Assembly (NCBI RefSeq): GCF_024172095.1
Contig: NZ_JAMZDX010000003.1
Coordinates: 1,070,001-1,134,000 of the forward strand
DNA length: 64,000 bases
From: Kitasatospora cinereorecta
Lineage (GTDB): Bacteria; Actinomycetota; Actinomycetes; Streptomycetales; Streptomycetaceae
Direction: 5' to 3'
The notes under the pieces were generated by a model. The model was not told the DNA's origin. It worked only from the letters and a program-made list of their open reading frames with translations, and did no database searches. Each line of letters starts with the position of its first letter. Position 1 is the first letter of the stretch. Shown here in pieces: positions 7,516 through 15,928 of this stretch. The position numbers and the translations under genes are program-made.

Positions 7516-10206
7516 GTGCGCCTGCGCCAGTCCGCCGCGCTCACCGCAGCTGCGGCCACCGCCGTTCTCACCTTCCCCGCGGTCGCGACGGCGGAGACGG
7601 CCGACACCATCTACGTCGACAACACCGCCGTCAACTGCGCGGAGAACGGCAGCGGTACGGCCGCCCAGCCGTTCTGCTCGATCTCCGCCGCCGCCAACGC
7701 GGTGCTGCCCGGTCAGACCGTCCGGATCGCACCGGGCACCACGTACCGGGAGACGGTGACCTTCACCCGCTCCGGTACGCCGGACAAGCCGATCACCTTC
7801 CTCGGTCTGACGCCGGGCACGGGCACCTTCGTCCGGTCGGTCGTGAACACCAAGGGCACCTTCGTGCTGTCCAACGTGCACGACGTGGTGCTGCGGGGCT
7901 TCCAGCTGTACGGCTGGGCGGGCGCCACGCCGCCGGTGGTGTCGGTCGCGGATTCGTCCCGGGTCACCCTCGACCGGATCCGGTACGGCCTCACCGGGCC
8001 GACTGCCGTCCGGATCTCCGGGAGCAGCGACCATGTGACGGTGAGCCGGAACCTCTTCCCCCGCACGGGTGGCGTCAGCGTCGGTGCGGGAGTGCACGAC
8101 TCGTTGATCACCGGCAACGACTTCAACCAGACCCTGTCCGCCGCCATCACGGCGACGGACGCCCCGGGGCTCGCGGTGACCGGCAACACCATCGCCTATT
8201 CCTGCATGGAGAGCGTGAAGGTCGACGGCGTCTCGCCCGGCGCACTGGTCGAGAACAACGTGATCACCGCCCAGCGCGGGAACCAGTCGCCGTCCTCGGC
8301 GTGCGCCACCACCGCCGCCAACCGCGGCGAGACGGAGATCTCCCTCTCGGCGGCCTCGACGGTCGGCTCGAAGGTGGACTACAACACGGTCCACCCGTGG
8401 GCGGACGCTTCGGCGTACACCTGGGGCAGCGCCTCGTACCCGAACGCGGCGGCCTTCAACGCGGCCACCGGACAGGCCGGGCACGACGCCGACCTCGACC
8501 TGCACCCCGGCGACGCCTACTACGGGGACGACCACCTGACCGCCGCGGCCACCGCGGCGATCGACTCGGCGGACCCGACCGCGCCCGGCGTCGACACCGA
8601 TGTGCTCGGGATCAAGCCGGGTGACGACCCGAACGTGCCCAACACCGTGGCGGGCGGCATCCGGGACCGGGGTGCGTACGAGCTCACCGGCCAGCGGTCC
8701 GCCGTCGTCACGGCGACCAGTGACCTGTCGTCGCTGCAGGGCCCGGCGCCGTACACGGTCAAGGTCACCGCCAATGTCGTCAACGACTTCGGTACGGCGC
8801 AGGTCGGCTACCGGTTCGATTTTGGGGACGGCAGCGGCCTGGTCGACTCCACCGAGCCGACCGTCACCCACGTCTTCACGAAGCCCGGCACGTACTACCC
8901 GTCGGTGACCGCCACCGATGCGCAGGGGGCGCAGGTCGCCTCCAGCGGCAGCCAGGGGATCGTGGTCAAGGAGCCCGGCGACCTCACCGCCGACCTCGCG
9001 ATCCAGGTCAACAACGACTTCCTCCAGATCGTGGCCACGCCCACCGTGTCCTCGCCGTACATGATCACCAAGCAGGACGTCGACTTCGGGGACGGCGCCC
9101 ACGTGTCGTACCCGGCGGGCACCATCGCCAGCCACCAGTACAGCGTCCCCGGCACGTACCCCGTCACGCTCACCGCGGTCGACGAGGGCGGCCGCACCGT
9201 CGTGATCAAGAAGAATGTCGAGGTGGCCAACCCCAACTACCTGGCGGCGTTGCAGCCGGGCCAGCGGGTGCAACTGCTCGGCCAGTCCACCGACGGCGAG
9301 CTGCTGAACTCCGGTGCCAACTACACGAGCAAGGTGTGGGCGCCGTTCCTGCCGGTGCGGTCGGGTGGGGTGTCGTTCGCGGCGAAGGACGTGTCGTCGG
9401 TGGCGACCGCGACCACGGCGGATCAGTACCTGCGGGCGTTCGTGCTGGTGAACGGGAAGATCTACAACGCGGACCGGAACCTGGGTCCGGCGTCGGGTGG
9501 GGTGGCGCAGGGTCAGTGGCTGCCGTGGAAGGAGGTCTCCGGGATGGGGAGCCTCTCGGGGATCTCCCAGATCTCGGCGGCGTCGATCGGCAACAGCACG
9601 CACCTGGTCGCGGTGGCGAACGGTCGGGTCTACGAGTCCTCCGCCGACCGGACGAGCGGTACGTGGAGCGCCTGGGGCGACGTCACCGGTGTCACCGGGA
9701 TTCCGGTCGGAGTGAAGAGCATCGCCGCCGGGACGACCGGCAACGCGCTGCACATCGCGATCCTGGGCTCGGACGGTCACCTGCGGGTGGCCGACGGCGA
9801 CTACAACCGCGGTCGCTGGAGCTATGGCGATGTGACGGCGGCGTACGGTTCGCCGGCGGGCATGACGCAGGTCGCGGCCGCGTCGACCCCGGGTTCGCGG
9901 TTCCACGTGGTGGTGCTGGCGAACGGTCGGATCCACGAGACGACCGGTGACTACGCGCAGGGTTACTGGACCGGCTGGGGCGACATCTCCGCCGTCTCCG
10001 GGTTCGGGGGCCAGTACATGTACGGGCCCGTCGATCAGATCGCCGCCGCGTCCACCGGGAACACCATCCGGGTCTTCGGCCGTACCGAGTACGGTTCCGT
10101 GCTCGGCGTCAGCGGTGACTACACCGCAGGCCAGTGGAGCGGTACCTCCGTGGTGACCGAGATGATCGGCGGCCAGGTCCTGTTGCTCGCCGCAGCCGGT
10201 CTCTGA
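7516..10206 (+). CDS. Secreted beta-helix/PKD/W-repeat protein, array gene 3
   Basis: An 896-residue paralog. GTG 7516 lies about ten bases after a GGAG ribosome-binding site and begins the conserved signal peptide. The domain order is unchanged: beta-helix, two PKD domains, six W-ended repeats. The C-terminal module is mosaic. Its first part matches gene 4 in wording. Its central blades (VYESSADRTSGTWSAWGDV, IPVGVKSIAAG) match genes 2 and 5. The last blade is unlike the others, with an insertion around GGQYMYGPVDQ. It is flanked by its own element and its own terminator, so it is probably a single-gene unit. Likely a secreted carbohydrate-binding or polysaccharide-acting protein, by architecture only. 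Confidence 0.85.
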   Translation: MRLRQSAALTAAAATAVLTFPAVATAETADTIYVDNTAVNCAENGSGTAAQPFCSISAAANAVLPGQTVRIAPGTTYRETVTFTRSGTPDKPITFLGLTPGTGTFVRSVVNTKGTFVLSNVHDVVLRGFQLYGWAGATPPVVSVADSSRVTLDRIRYGLTGPTAVRISGSSDHVTVSRNLFPRTGGVSVGAGVHDSLITGNDFNQTLSAAITATDAPGLAVTGNTIAYSCMESVKVDGVSPGALVENNVITAQRGNQSPSSACATTAANRGETEISLSAASTVGSKVDYNTVHPWADASAYTWGSASYPNAAAFNAATGQAGHDADLDLHPGDAYYGDDHLTAAATAAIDSADPTAPGVDTDVLGIKPGDDPNVPNTVAGGIRDRGAYELTGQRSAVVTATSDLSSLQGPAPYTVKVTANVVNDFGTAQVGYRFDFGDGSGLVDSTEPTVTHVFTKPGTYYPSVTATDAQGAQVASSGSQGIVVKEPGDLTADLAIQVNNDFLQIVATPTVSSPYMITKQDVDFGDGAHVSYPAGTIASHQYSVPGTYPVTLTAVDEGGRTVVIKKNVEVANPNYLAALQPGQRVQLLGQSTDGELLNSGANYTSKVWAPFLPVRSGGVSFAAKDVSSVATATTADQYLRAFVLVNGKIYNADRNLGPASGGVAQGQWLPWKEVSGMGSLSGISQISAASIGNSTHLVAVANGRVYESSADRTSGTWSAWGDVTGVTGIPVGVKSIAAGTTGNALHIAILGSDGHLRVADGDYNRGRWSYGDVTAAYGSPAGMTQVAAASTPGSRFHVVVLANGRIHETTGDYAQGYWTGWGDISAVSGFGGQYMYGPVDQIAAASTGNTIRVFGRTEYGSVLGVSGDYTAGQWSGTSVVTEMIGGQVLLLAAAGL

Positions 10207-10216
10207 CCCCTTCACC

Positions 10217-10260
10217 CGCCCCGGGCGAGCCGCGGAATCACCGCGGTCCCGCCCGGGGCG
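10217..10260. terminator. Two-part hairpin terminator after array gene 3
   Basis: An outer 10-bp stem (CGCCCCGGGC against GCCCGGGGCG at 10251-10260) encloses a second CCGCGG stem (10230-10235 with 10241-10246), shortly after the stop codon. Confidence 0.75.
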
Positions 10261-10270
10261 GTCGATCATT

Positions 10271-10340
10271 CGGACATTGCCGGACCATCCGGGAAACCGA
10301 TTCGACGGCACGGTTGTTCGGGTGCCAAGCTGTGCCGGTT
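10271..10340 (+). promoter_or_regulatory. Shared upstream element, copy 3 (array gene 4)
   Basis: CGGACATTGC (10271-10280), GGAAACCGATTCGAC (10292-10306), CGGTTGTTCG and TGCCAAGCTGTGCCGGTT (10323-10340). Spacing between blocks and to the start codon equals that of copy 2. Such conservation outside coding sequence, between copies whose downstream bases have drifted, indicates function or a recent duplication. Confidence 0.6.
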
Positions 10341-10391
10341 CATCGCCGTTCCGGCCCGCTGACCGGCGAACGACACTGGGGGTCCTTCACC

Positions 10392-13085
10392 GTGCGCCTG
10401 CGCCAGTCCGCCGCGCTCACCGCAGCTGCGGCCACCGCCGTTCTCGCTCTCCCCGCCGTCGCGACGGCGGAGCCGGCGGACACGATCTACGTCGACAACA
10501 CCTCGACCGCCTGCGCGGACAACGGCAGCGGGACGGCGGCGCAGCCGTTCTGCTCCATCACGGCGGCAGCCAATGCGGTGCTGCCCGGTCAGACCGTCCG
10601 GGTCGCGCCGGGAACGTCGTACCGGGAGACGGTGACTGTCACCCGCTCCGGTACGCCGGACAAGCCGATCACCTTCCTCGGCCTCCCGTTGGGGAACGGG
10701 AGCGTGGTGCGTCCCGTGGGGACGGCCAAGAGCGCCTTCGTGCTGGCGAACGTCCACGACGTGGTGCTGGAGGGCTTCCGGGTCAGCAGTTCCAGCAGCT
10801 TCACCGGCGCTCCCGCGGTCACGGTGACGGACTCGTCGAGGGTTACCCTCGACCGGCTCATGTACACCAGCTCCGGCCCGGCCGCGGTCCGGATCGCCGG
10901 CGCCGGCGACCACGTCACGGTGAGCCGTTCCACCTTCTCCTTCACGGGCGGTGTGAGCATCGGCGCCGGGGTGCACGACTCGCTGATCACCACCAACGAC
11001 TTCAACCGGACCACGACCGCCGCCATCACGGCCACGGACGCCCCGGGCCTCGCGGTGACGTACAACACCGTCGTCCTCCCGTGCGCGGAGGGCGTGAAGG
11101 TCGACGGTGCCTCGCCGGGCGCGCTGGTCGAGAACAACGTGATCAGCGCCGAGCACCGGGGCGATTCCAGCACGTCCTGCGTCAACTCGCCCGGGCGCCC
11201 GGTTCCGATGATCTCGCTCTCCGCAGCCTCGACCACCGGGTCGAAGGCGGACTACAACATCGCCCACCCCATCCCGCAGGGCCCGACCTACGCGTGGGCG
11301 GACGCCGTCTACCCGACCGCCGACGCGTTCACCCGGGCCACCGGGCAGGCCGCCCACGATGTCGATCTCGACCTCGCCCTCGGCAACGGCATCAGCACGC
11401 CGGACCGGCTGCCGAGCACCACGGCCGCGAACCCCGTCGTCGACTCGGCCGACCCGAGTGCGCCCGGGGTCGGCACCGATCTGCTCGGCGTCAAGCCGGC
11501 CGACGACCCGACCGCCCCCAACACCGCGCCCGGCGGCGGGGTCCGGGACCGCGGTGCGTACGAGCGGTTGTCCCAGAGCGCGGTGACCCTCGCCGCGACC
11601 GGCACGCAGGTGCCCAGCCCCCAGGGGCCGGTGCCGTTCACCGTCCAGGTCACCGCGAAGGCCGAGAACAACTGGGGCCTGGCCCAGACCGACTACACCT
11701 TCGACTTCGGCGACGGCACCGACCCGGTGCACTCGGCCACGCCGACCGCCACGCACGTCTACACCAAGGCCGGTATCTACTGGCCGACCGTCATCACGAC
11801 CGATGCCCAGGGCGGCACGGCCTACGGAACCGCTGCCCAGCGGGTCGAGGTCCGGGATCCCGCCGACCTCACCGCCGACCTCTCCGTCCAGGACCAGGGC
11901 CGGCTGACGGCCCTCGTGACCCCCGCCGCCACCTCGCCGTACGCGGTCACCAAGTACGACATCGACTTCGGCGACGGCACCCGGGTTTCCTCCCCCGCGG
12001 GCAAGGGCGCCTCCCACCAGTACAGCGCCCCGGGCACCTACACGGTCACGGTCACCGCGACCGACGAGGGCGGCCGGACCGCCGTCGCCAAGAAGGCCGT
12101 CGAGCTGACCGACACCGCGTACGTGGCGTCGCTGCAGCCGGGCCAGCGGGTCCAGCTGCTGGCGCGGAGCGGGAGCAACCAGCTGCTGAACACCGGCGCG
12201 AACTACACGAACAAGGTGTGGGCGCCGTTCCTCCCCGTTCCGCAGGGCGGTGTGTCGTTCGCACCCAAGGACGTGTCCGCGATGGCCACCGCCACCACCG
12301 CCGACCAGTACCTGCGGGCGTTCGTGCTGGTGAACGGGAAGATCTACAACGCGGACCGGAACCTGGGTCCGGCGTCGGGCGGGGTGGCGCAGGGTCAGTG
12401 GCTGCCGTGGAAGGAGGTCGCGGGCACCGGGACGCTCGCGGGGATCACGCAGATCTCGGCGGCCTCGATCGGCAACAGCACGCACCTGGTGGCGGTGGCA
12501 GGCGGCCGGGTGTACGAGGCGTCCTCGGACCGGGCGACCGGGGTGTGGAGCGCCTGGGGCGATGTCACCGGTGTCACCGGGATCCCGGTCGGGGTGACCA
12601 GCGTGGCGGCCGGGACGACCGGGAACTCGCTGCACATCGCGATCCTGGGCTCGGACGGGCACCTGCGGGTGGCCGACGGTGACTACAACCGGGGCCGTTG
12701 GAGCTACGGCGACGTGACCGCCGCCTACGGTTGGCCGGCCGGGATGACGCAGGTCGCTGCGGCCTCGACGCCGGGCTCCCGCTTCCACGTGGTGGTGCTC
12801 GGGATCAACGGCCACGTCTACGAGACGACCGGTGACTACGCCGCCGGTTACTGGACCGGCTGGGGCGACATCTCCGACGCCATCGGGAGCGGGGCCTTCC
12901 AGCAGGTCGCCGCCGCCTCGACCGGCAACACCATCAGAATCTTCGGCCGCGCCTCCTCCGGCGCCGTCCTCACCGCCAGCGGCGACTACACCGCAGGCCA
13001 GTGGAGCGCCACCAGCACGGTGACCGACGCCGCCGCGGCCGGCGCCACCGACCGGATCGACTCGATCGCGGCCGCCGGGCTCTGA
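10392..13085 (+). CDS. Secreted beta-helix/PKD/W-repeat protein, array gene 4
   Basis: An 897-residue paralog starting at GTG 10392 with the family signal peptide, after a GGGGGT ribosome-binding site. The beta-helix is the most divergent of the five in its middle and lacks the RGETEIS segment seen in the others. Two PKD domains follow. The W-ended repeats resemble gene 1 in the VYEASSDRATG blade. The fifth blade differs (GINGHVYETTGDYAAG). It is preceded by the shared element and followed by gene 5 after 69 bases that contain a hairpin. It is exported by Sec; target unknown. Confidence 0.85.
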   Translation: MRLRQSAALTAAAATAVLALPAVATAEPADTIYVDNTSTACADNGSGTAAQPFCSITAAANAVLPGQTVRVAPGTSYRETVTVTRSGTPDKPITFLGLPLGNGSVVRPVGTAKSAFVLANVHDVVLEGFRVSSSSSFTGAPAVTVTDSSRVTLDRLMYTSSGPAAVRIAGAGDHVTVSRSTFSFTGGVSIGAGVHDSLITTNDFNRTTTAAITATDAPGLAVTYNTVVLPCAEGVKVDGASPGALVENNVISAEHRGDSSTSCVNSPGRPVPMISLSAASTTGSKADYNIAHPIPQGPTYAWADAVYPTADAFTRATGQAAHDVDLDLALGNGISTPDRLPSTTAANPVVDSADPSAPGVGTDLLGVKPADDPTAPNTAPGGGVRDRGAYERLSQSAVTLAATGTQVPSPQGPVPFTVQVTAKAENNWGLAQTDYTFDFGDGTDPVHSATPTATHVYTKAGIYWPTVITTDAQGGTAYGTAAQRVEVRDPADLTADLSVQDQGRLTALVTPAATSPYAVTKYDIDFGDGTRVSSPAGKGASHQYSAPGTYTVTVTATDEGGRTAVAKKAVELTDTAYVASLQPGQRVQLLARSGSNQLLNTGANYTNKVWAPFLPVPQGGVSFAPKDVSAMATATTADQYLRAFVLVNGKIYNADRNLGPASGGVAQGQWLPWKEVAGTGTLAGITQISAASIGNSTHLVAVAGGRVYEASSDRATGVWSAWGDVTGVTGIPVGVTSVAAGTTGNSLHIAILGSDGHLRVADGDYNRGRWSYGDVTAAYGWPAGMTQVAAASTPGSRFHVVVLGINGHVYETTGDYAAGYWTGWGDISDAIGSGAFQQVAAASTGNTIRIFGRASSGAVLTASGDYTAGQWSATSTVTDAAAAGATDRIDSIAAAGL

Positions 13086-13094
13086 CATCGACTT

Positions 13095-13126
13095 CGGTGG
13101 CGGGTTCCGGGGGGTTCCCGCCACCG
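13095..13126. promoter_or_regulatory. Hairpin in the gene 4-gene 5 gap, possible attenuator
   Basis: CGGTGGCGGG (13095-13104) pairs perfectly with 13117-13126 across a 12-base loop, nine bases after the gene 4 stop. No copy of the shared promoter element follows it, so read-through past this stem would be needed to express gene 5 from the gene 4 promoter. It could lower gene 5 output or fully terminate; the sequence cannot tell which. Confidence 0.55.
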
Positions 13127-13154
13127 CCCACTTCCACCCAGGAGAGTTCTCACC

Positions 13155-15845
13155 GTGCGTCTGCGCCAGTCCGCCGCGCTCATCGCGGCCGCCACCACCG
13201 TCCTCGCCTTCCCCGCCGCCGCGCATGCGTCGACGGTGGGCACCACCCTCTACGTCGACAAGGCGTCCAAGGCCTGCTCGGACGCCGGGACCGGAACCGC
13301 GGACCGGCCGTTCTGCTCCATCTCCGCCGCCGCGAACATCGTGCTCCCGGGCCAGACGGTCAAGGTGGCGGGTGGCGACTCCGTCTACCAGGAGAGCGTG
13401 CACCTGACCCACTCCGGTACGGCCGACCAGCCGATCACCTTCCTCGGCTCGACGCTGAGGAACCCCGACCTGCAGCCGATGCTGCACGCGCCGGACGGGA
13501 GCAACGGTGACTTCGACCTCGCCGGCGTCCACGACATCGTGATCCGCGGGTTCGCCAGCGAGGCCCGCGCCGGGTCGGCGACGCCGGGAGCCGCGGTGGC
13601 GAACTCCTCCCGGATCACCCTCGACGGGAACCTGTACGACGGCCCGAGCGGGCCGGGCGGCGTTCGGATCACCGGCACCAGCGACCACGTGACGGTGAGC
13701 CGGAACCTCTTCGTGTTCTCGGCGGGTGTGACGGTCGGCGCCGGGGTGCACGACTCGCTGATCACCGGGAACGACTTCAACGCGACCAAGTCCGCGGCGG
13801 TGAGCATCACGGACGCGCCCAGGATCGCGGTGACCGGCAACACCGTCGCCTTCTCCTGCGGCGAGAGCGTGAAGATCGACGGCGCCTCCGCGGGCGCGCT
13901 GGTCGAGAACAACGTGATCACCGCCCAGCACGACGGCAGCACCGGGAACTCGGGGTGCGAGACCACCTCCACCAACCGGGGCGAGACGGAGATCGCCGTC
14001 TCCGCCGACTCTGAGGCCGGCTCGAAGGTCGACTACAACACCGTCCACCCGTGGAAGGACGCCTCGGCCTACACCTGGGGTGGCACCTCGTACCCGACCG
14101 CCGCTGCGTTCAACGCGGCGACCGGTCAGGCCGGACACGACGTCGACCTCGATGCGGCCCTCGGCGCCGAGTCCTGGCCGTTCGACAAGCTGCCGGAGTC
14201 GGCGGCTGCGGCGATCGACTCGGCGGACCCGACGGCGCCCGGCGTGGACACCGACCTGGTGGGCGTCAAGCCGGGTGACGACCCGAAGGTCGCCAACGCG
14301 GCCGGCGGCATCCGGGACCGCGGCGCGTACGAGCTGACCGGCCAGCGGTCCGTCTCGGTCGCGGTGGCCGGTGCCGACGTGCCGTCGGCGCAGGGGCCGG
14401 CGCCGTTCACCGTCAAGGTGACCGCCAAGCCCGTGAACGACTGGGGCGTGGCGCAGGCCGACTACACCTTCAGCTTCAGCGACGGTGCCGTCGTCCACTC
14501 GGCCGACCCGACCGTCACCCATGTCTTCACCCAGCCCGGATCGCAGTGGGTGAGCGTTGCCGCGACCGATGCGCAGGGCGCGACGGTGTACTCCGACAGC
14601 GCGAAGGTCGATGTCCGCCAGCCGGCCGACCTCGCCGCGGACTTCATCTCCTCGGTCGACGCGTACCTGGGCGTCCAGGTGTCGCCGACCCAGTCGTCGC
14701 CGTACGTGATCACCAAGCAGGACGTCGACTTCGGTGACGGCGTGCACTCGACCGAGCCGGTGGGCCAGGTGCACAAGCACCAGTACAGCGCCCCGGGCGC
14801 CTACACGGTCACCATGACCACGACGGACGAGACCGGTCACTCGGTCGTCACCACGAAGACGGTGCAGGTCGACAGCGCGGCGTATCTGGCGGCGTTGCAG
14901 CCGGGTCTGCGGGTGCAGGTGCTCGGTCAGACCTCGGACGGTCAGCTGTTGAACTCCGGTGCCAACTATTCGAACGGGACGTGGGCGCCGTTCCTGCCGG
15001 TCCGGGCGGGTGGGGTGTCGTTCGCGCCGAAGGACGTGGCGTCGATGGCGGCCGCGACCACGGCCGACCAGTACCTGCGGGCGTTCGCGCTGGTGAACGG
15101 GAAGATCTACAACGCGGACCGCAACCTCGGCCCGGCGTCGGGTGGGGTGGCGCAGGGTCAGTGGCTGCCGTGGAAGGAGGTTTCCGGGATGGGGAGCCTC
15201 TCGGGGATCTCCCAGATCTCGGCGGCGTCGATCGGGAACAGCACGCACCTGGTGGCGGTGGCGAACGGCCGGGTCTATGAGTCCTCCGCGGACCGGACGA
15301 GCGGTACGTGGAGCGCGTGGGGCGACGTCACGGGTGTCACCGGGATTCCGGTCGGGGTGAAGAGCATCGCGGCGGGTACGACCGGCAATGCGCTGCATAT
15401 CGCGATTCTGGGCTCGGACGGTCACCTGCGGGTGGCGGACGGCGACTACAACCGCGGTCGCTGGAGCTACGGCGATGTGACGGCGGCGTACGGTTCGCCG
15501 GCGGGCATGACGCAGGTCGCGGCAGCCTCCACGCCGGGTTCGCGGTTCCACGTGGTGGTGCTGGCGGGCGGTCGGATCCACGAGACGACGGGTGACTACG
15601 CGCAGGGCTACTGGACCGGGTGGGGCGACATCTCCGCGGCCAGCGGGCTGAGCGGTCTCCAGCAGATCACCGCCGCCTCGACGGGCAACACCATTCGGAT
15701 CTTCGGCAACGACGGCACCGGGTACGTCCGGTCCATCGACGGCGACTACACCGCCGGCCGCTGGTCCAGCTTCACCACCGTCAACACCCGGTCGGCCGCG
15801 GGTGACACGGCGCCGATCACCACGATCATCGCCGCCGGCCTCTGA
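13155..15845 (+). CDS. Secreted beta-helix/PKD/W-repeat protein, array gene 5
   Basis: An 896-residue paralog beginning at GTG 13155 after a GGAG ribosome-binding site. The architecture is as in the others. In the first PKD domain the usual FDFGDG is replaced by FSFSDG, a change in the most conserved PKD strand that none of the other four shows. From about 14,880 to 15,780 the DNA is almost identical to the end of gene 2, far more so than the beta-helix halves, which suggests recent gene conversion. It has no shared upstream element, so it is probably expressed from the gene 4 unit. A 16-bp hairpin terminates it. Confidence 0.85.
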   Translation: MRLRQSAALIAAATTVLAFPAAAHASTVGTTLYVDKASKACSDAGTGTADRPFCSISAAANIVLPGQTVKVAGGDSVYQESVHLTHSGTADQPITFLGSTLRNPDLQPMLHAPDGSNGDFDLAGVHDIVIRGFASEARAGSATPGAAVANSSRITLDGNLYDGPSGPGGVRITGTSDHVTVSRNLFVFSAGVTVGAGVHDSLITGNDFNATKSAAVSITDAPRIAVTGNTVAFSCGESVKIDGASAGALVENNVITAQHDGSTGNSGCETTSTNRGETEIAVSADSEAGSKVDYNTVHPWKDASAYTWGGTSYPTAAAFNAATGQAGHDVDLDAALGAESWPFDKLPESAAAAIDSADPTAPGVDTDLVGVKPGDDPKVANAAGGIRDRGAYELTGQRSVSVAVAGADVPSAQGPAPFTVKVTAKPVNDWGVAQADYTFSFSDGAVVHSADPTVTHVFTQPGSQWVSVAATDAQGATVYSDSAKVDVRQPADLAADFISSVDAYLGVQVSPTQSSPYVITKQDVDFGDGVHSTEPVGQVHKHQYSAPGAYTVTMTTTDETGHSVVTTKTVQVDSAAYLAALQPGLRVQVLGQTSDGQLLNSGANYSNGTWAPFLPVRAGGVSFAPKDVASMAAATTADQYLRAFALVNGKIYNADRNLGPASGGVAQGQWLPWKEVSGMGSLSGISQISAASIGNSTHLVAVANGRVYESSADRTSGTWSAWGDVTGVTGIPVGVKSIAAGTTGNALHIAILGSDGHLRVADGDYNRGRWSYGDVTAAYGSPAGMTQVAAASTPGSRFHVVVLAGGRIHETTGDYAQGYWTGWGDISAASGLSGLQQITAASTGNTIRIFGNDGTGYVRSIDGDYTAGRWSSFTTVNTRSAAGDTAPITTIIAAGL

Positions 15846-15867
15846 CCGACAGCACGTCCCCGGCACG

Positions 15868-15906
15868 CGCCGCAGGCCCCGCGATTCACTCGCGGGGCCT
15901 GCGGCG
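15868..15906. terminator. Bidirectional hairpin between array gene 5 and the collagenase gene
   Basis: A perfect 16-bp stem (15868-15883 with 15891-15906) with a seven-base loop lies between two convergent stop codons and can serve both units. Confidence 0.88.
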
Positions 15907-15928
15907 TTCCCGGTCGGTACGGGGTGGG

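Noticed and set aside
1885..15845. The repeated DNA of the array as a CRISPR or mobile-element array
   Set aside because: The repeats are whole paralogous genes with intact coding capacity; there are no short regular spacers and no transposase.
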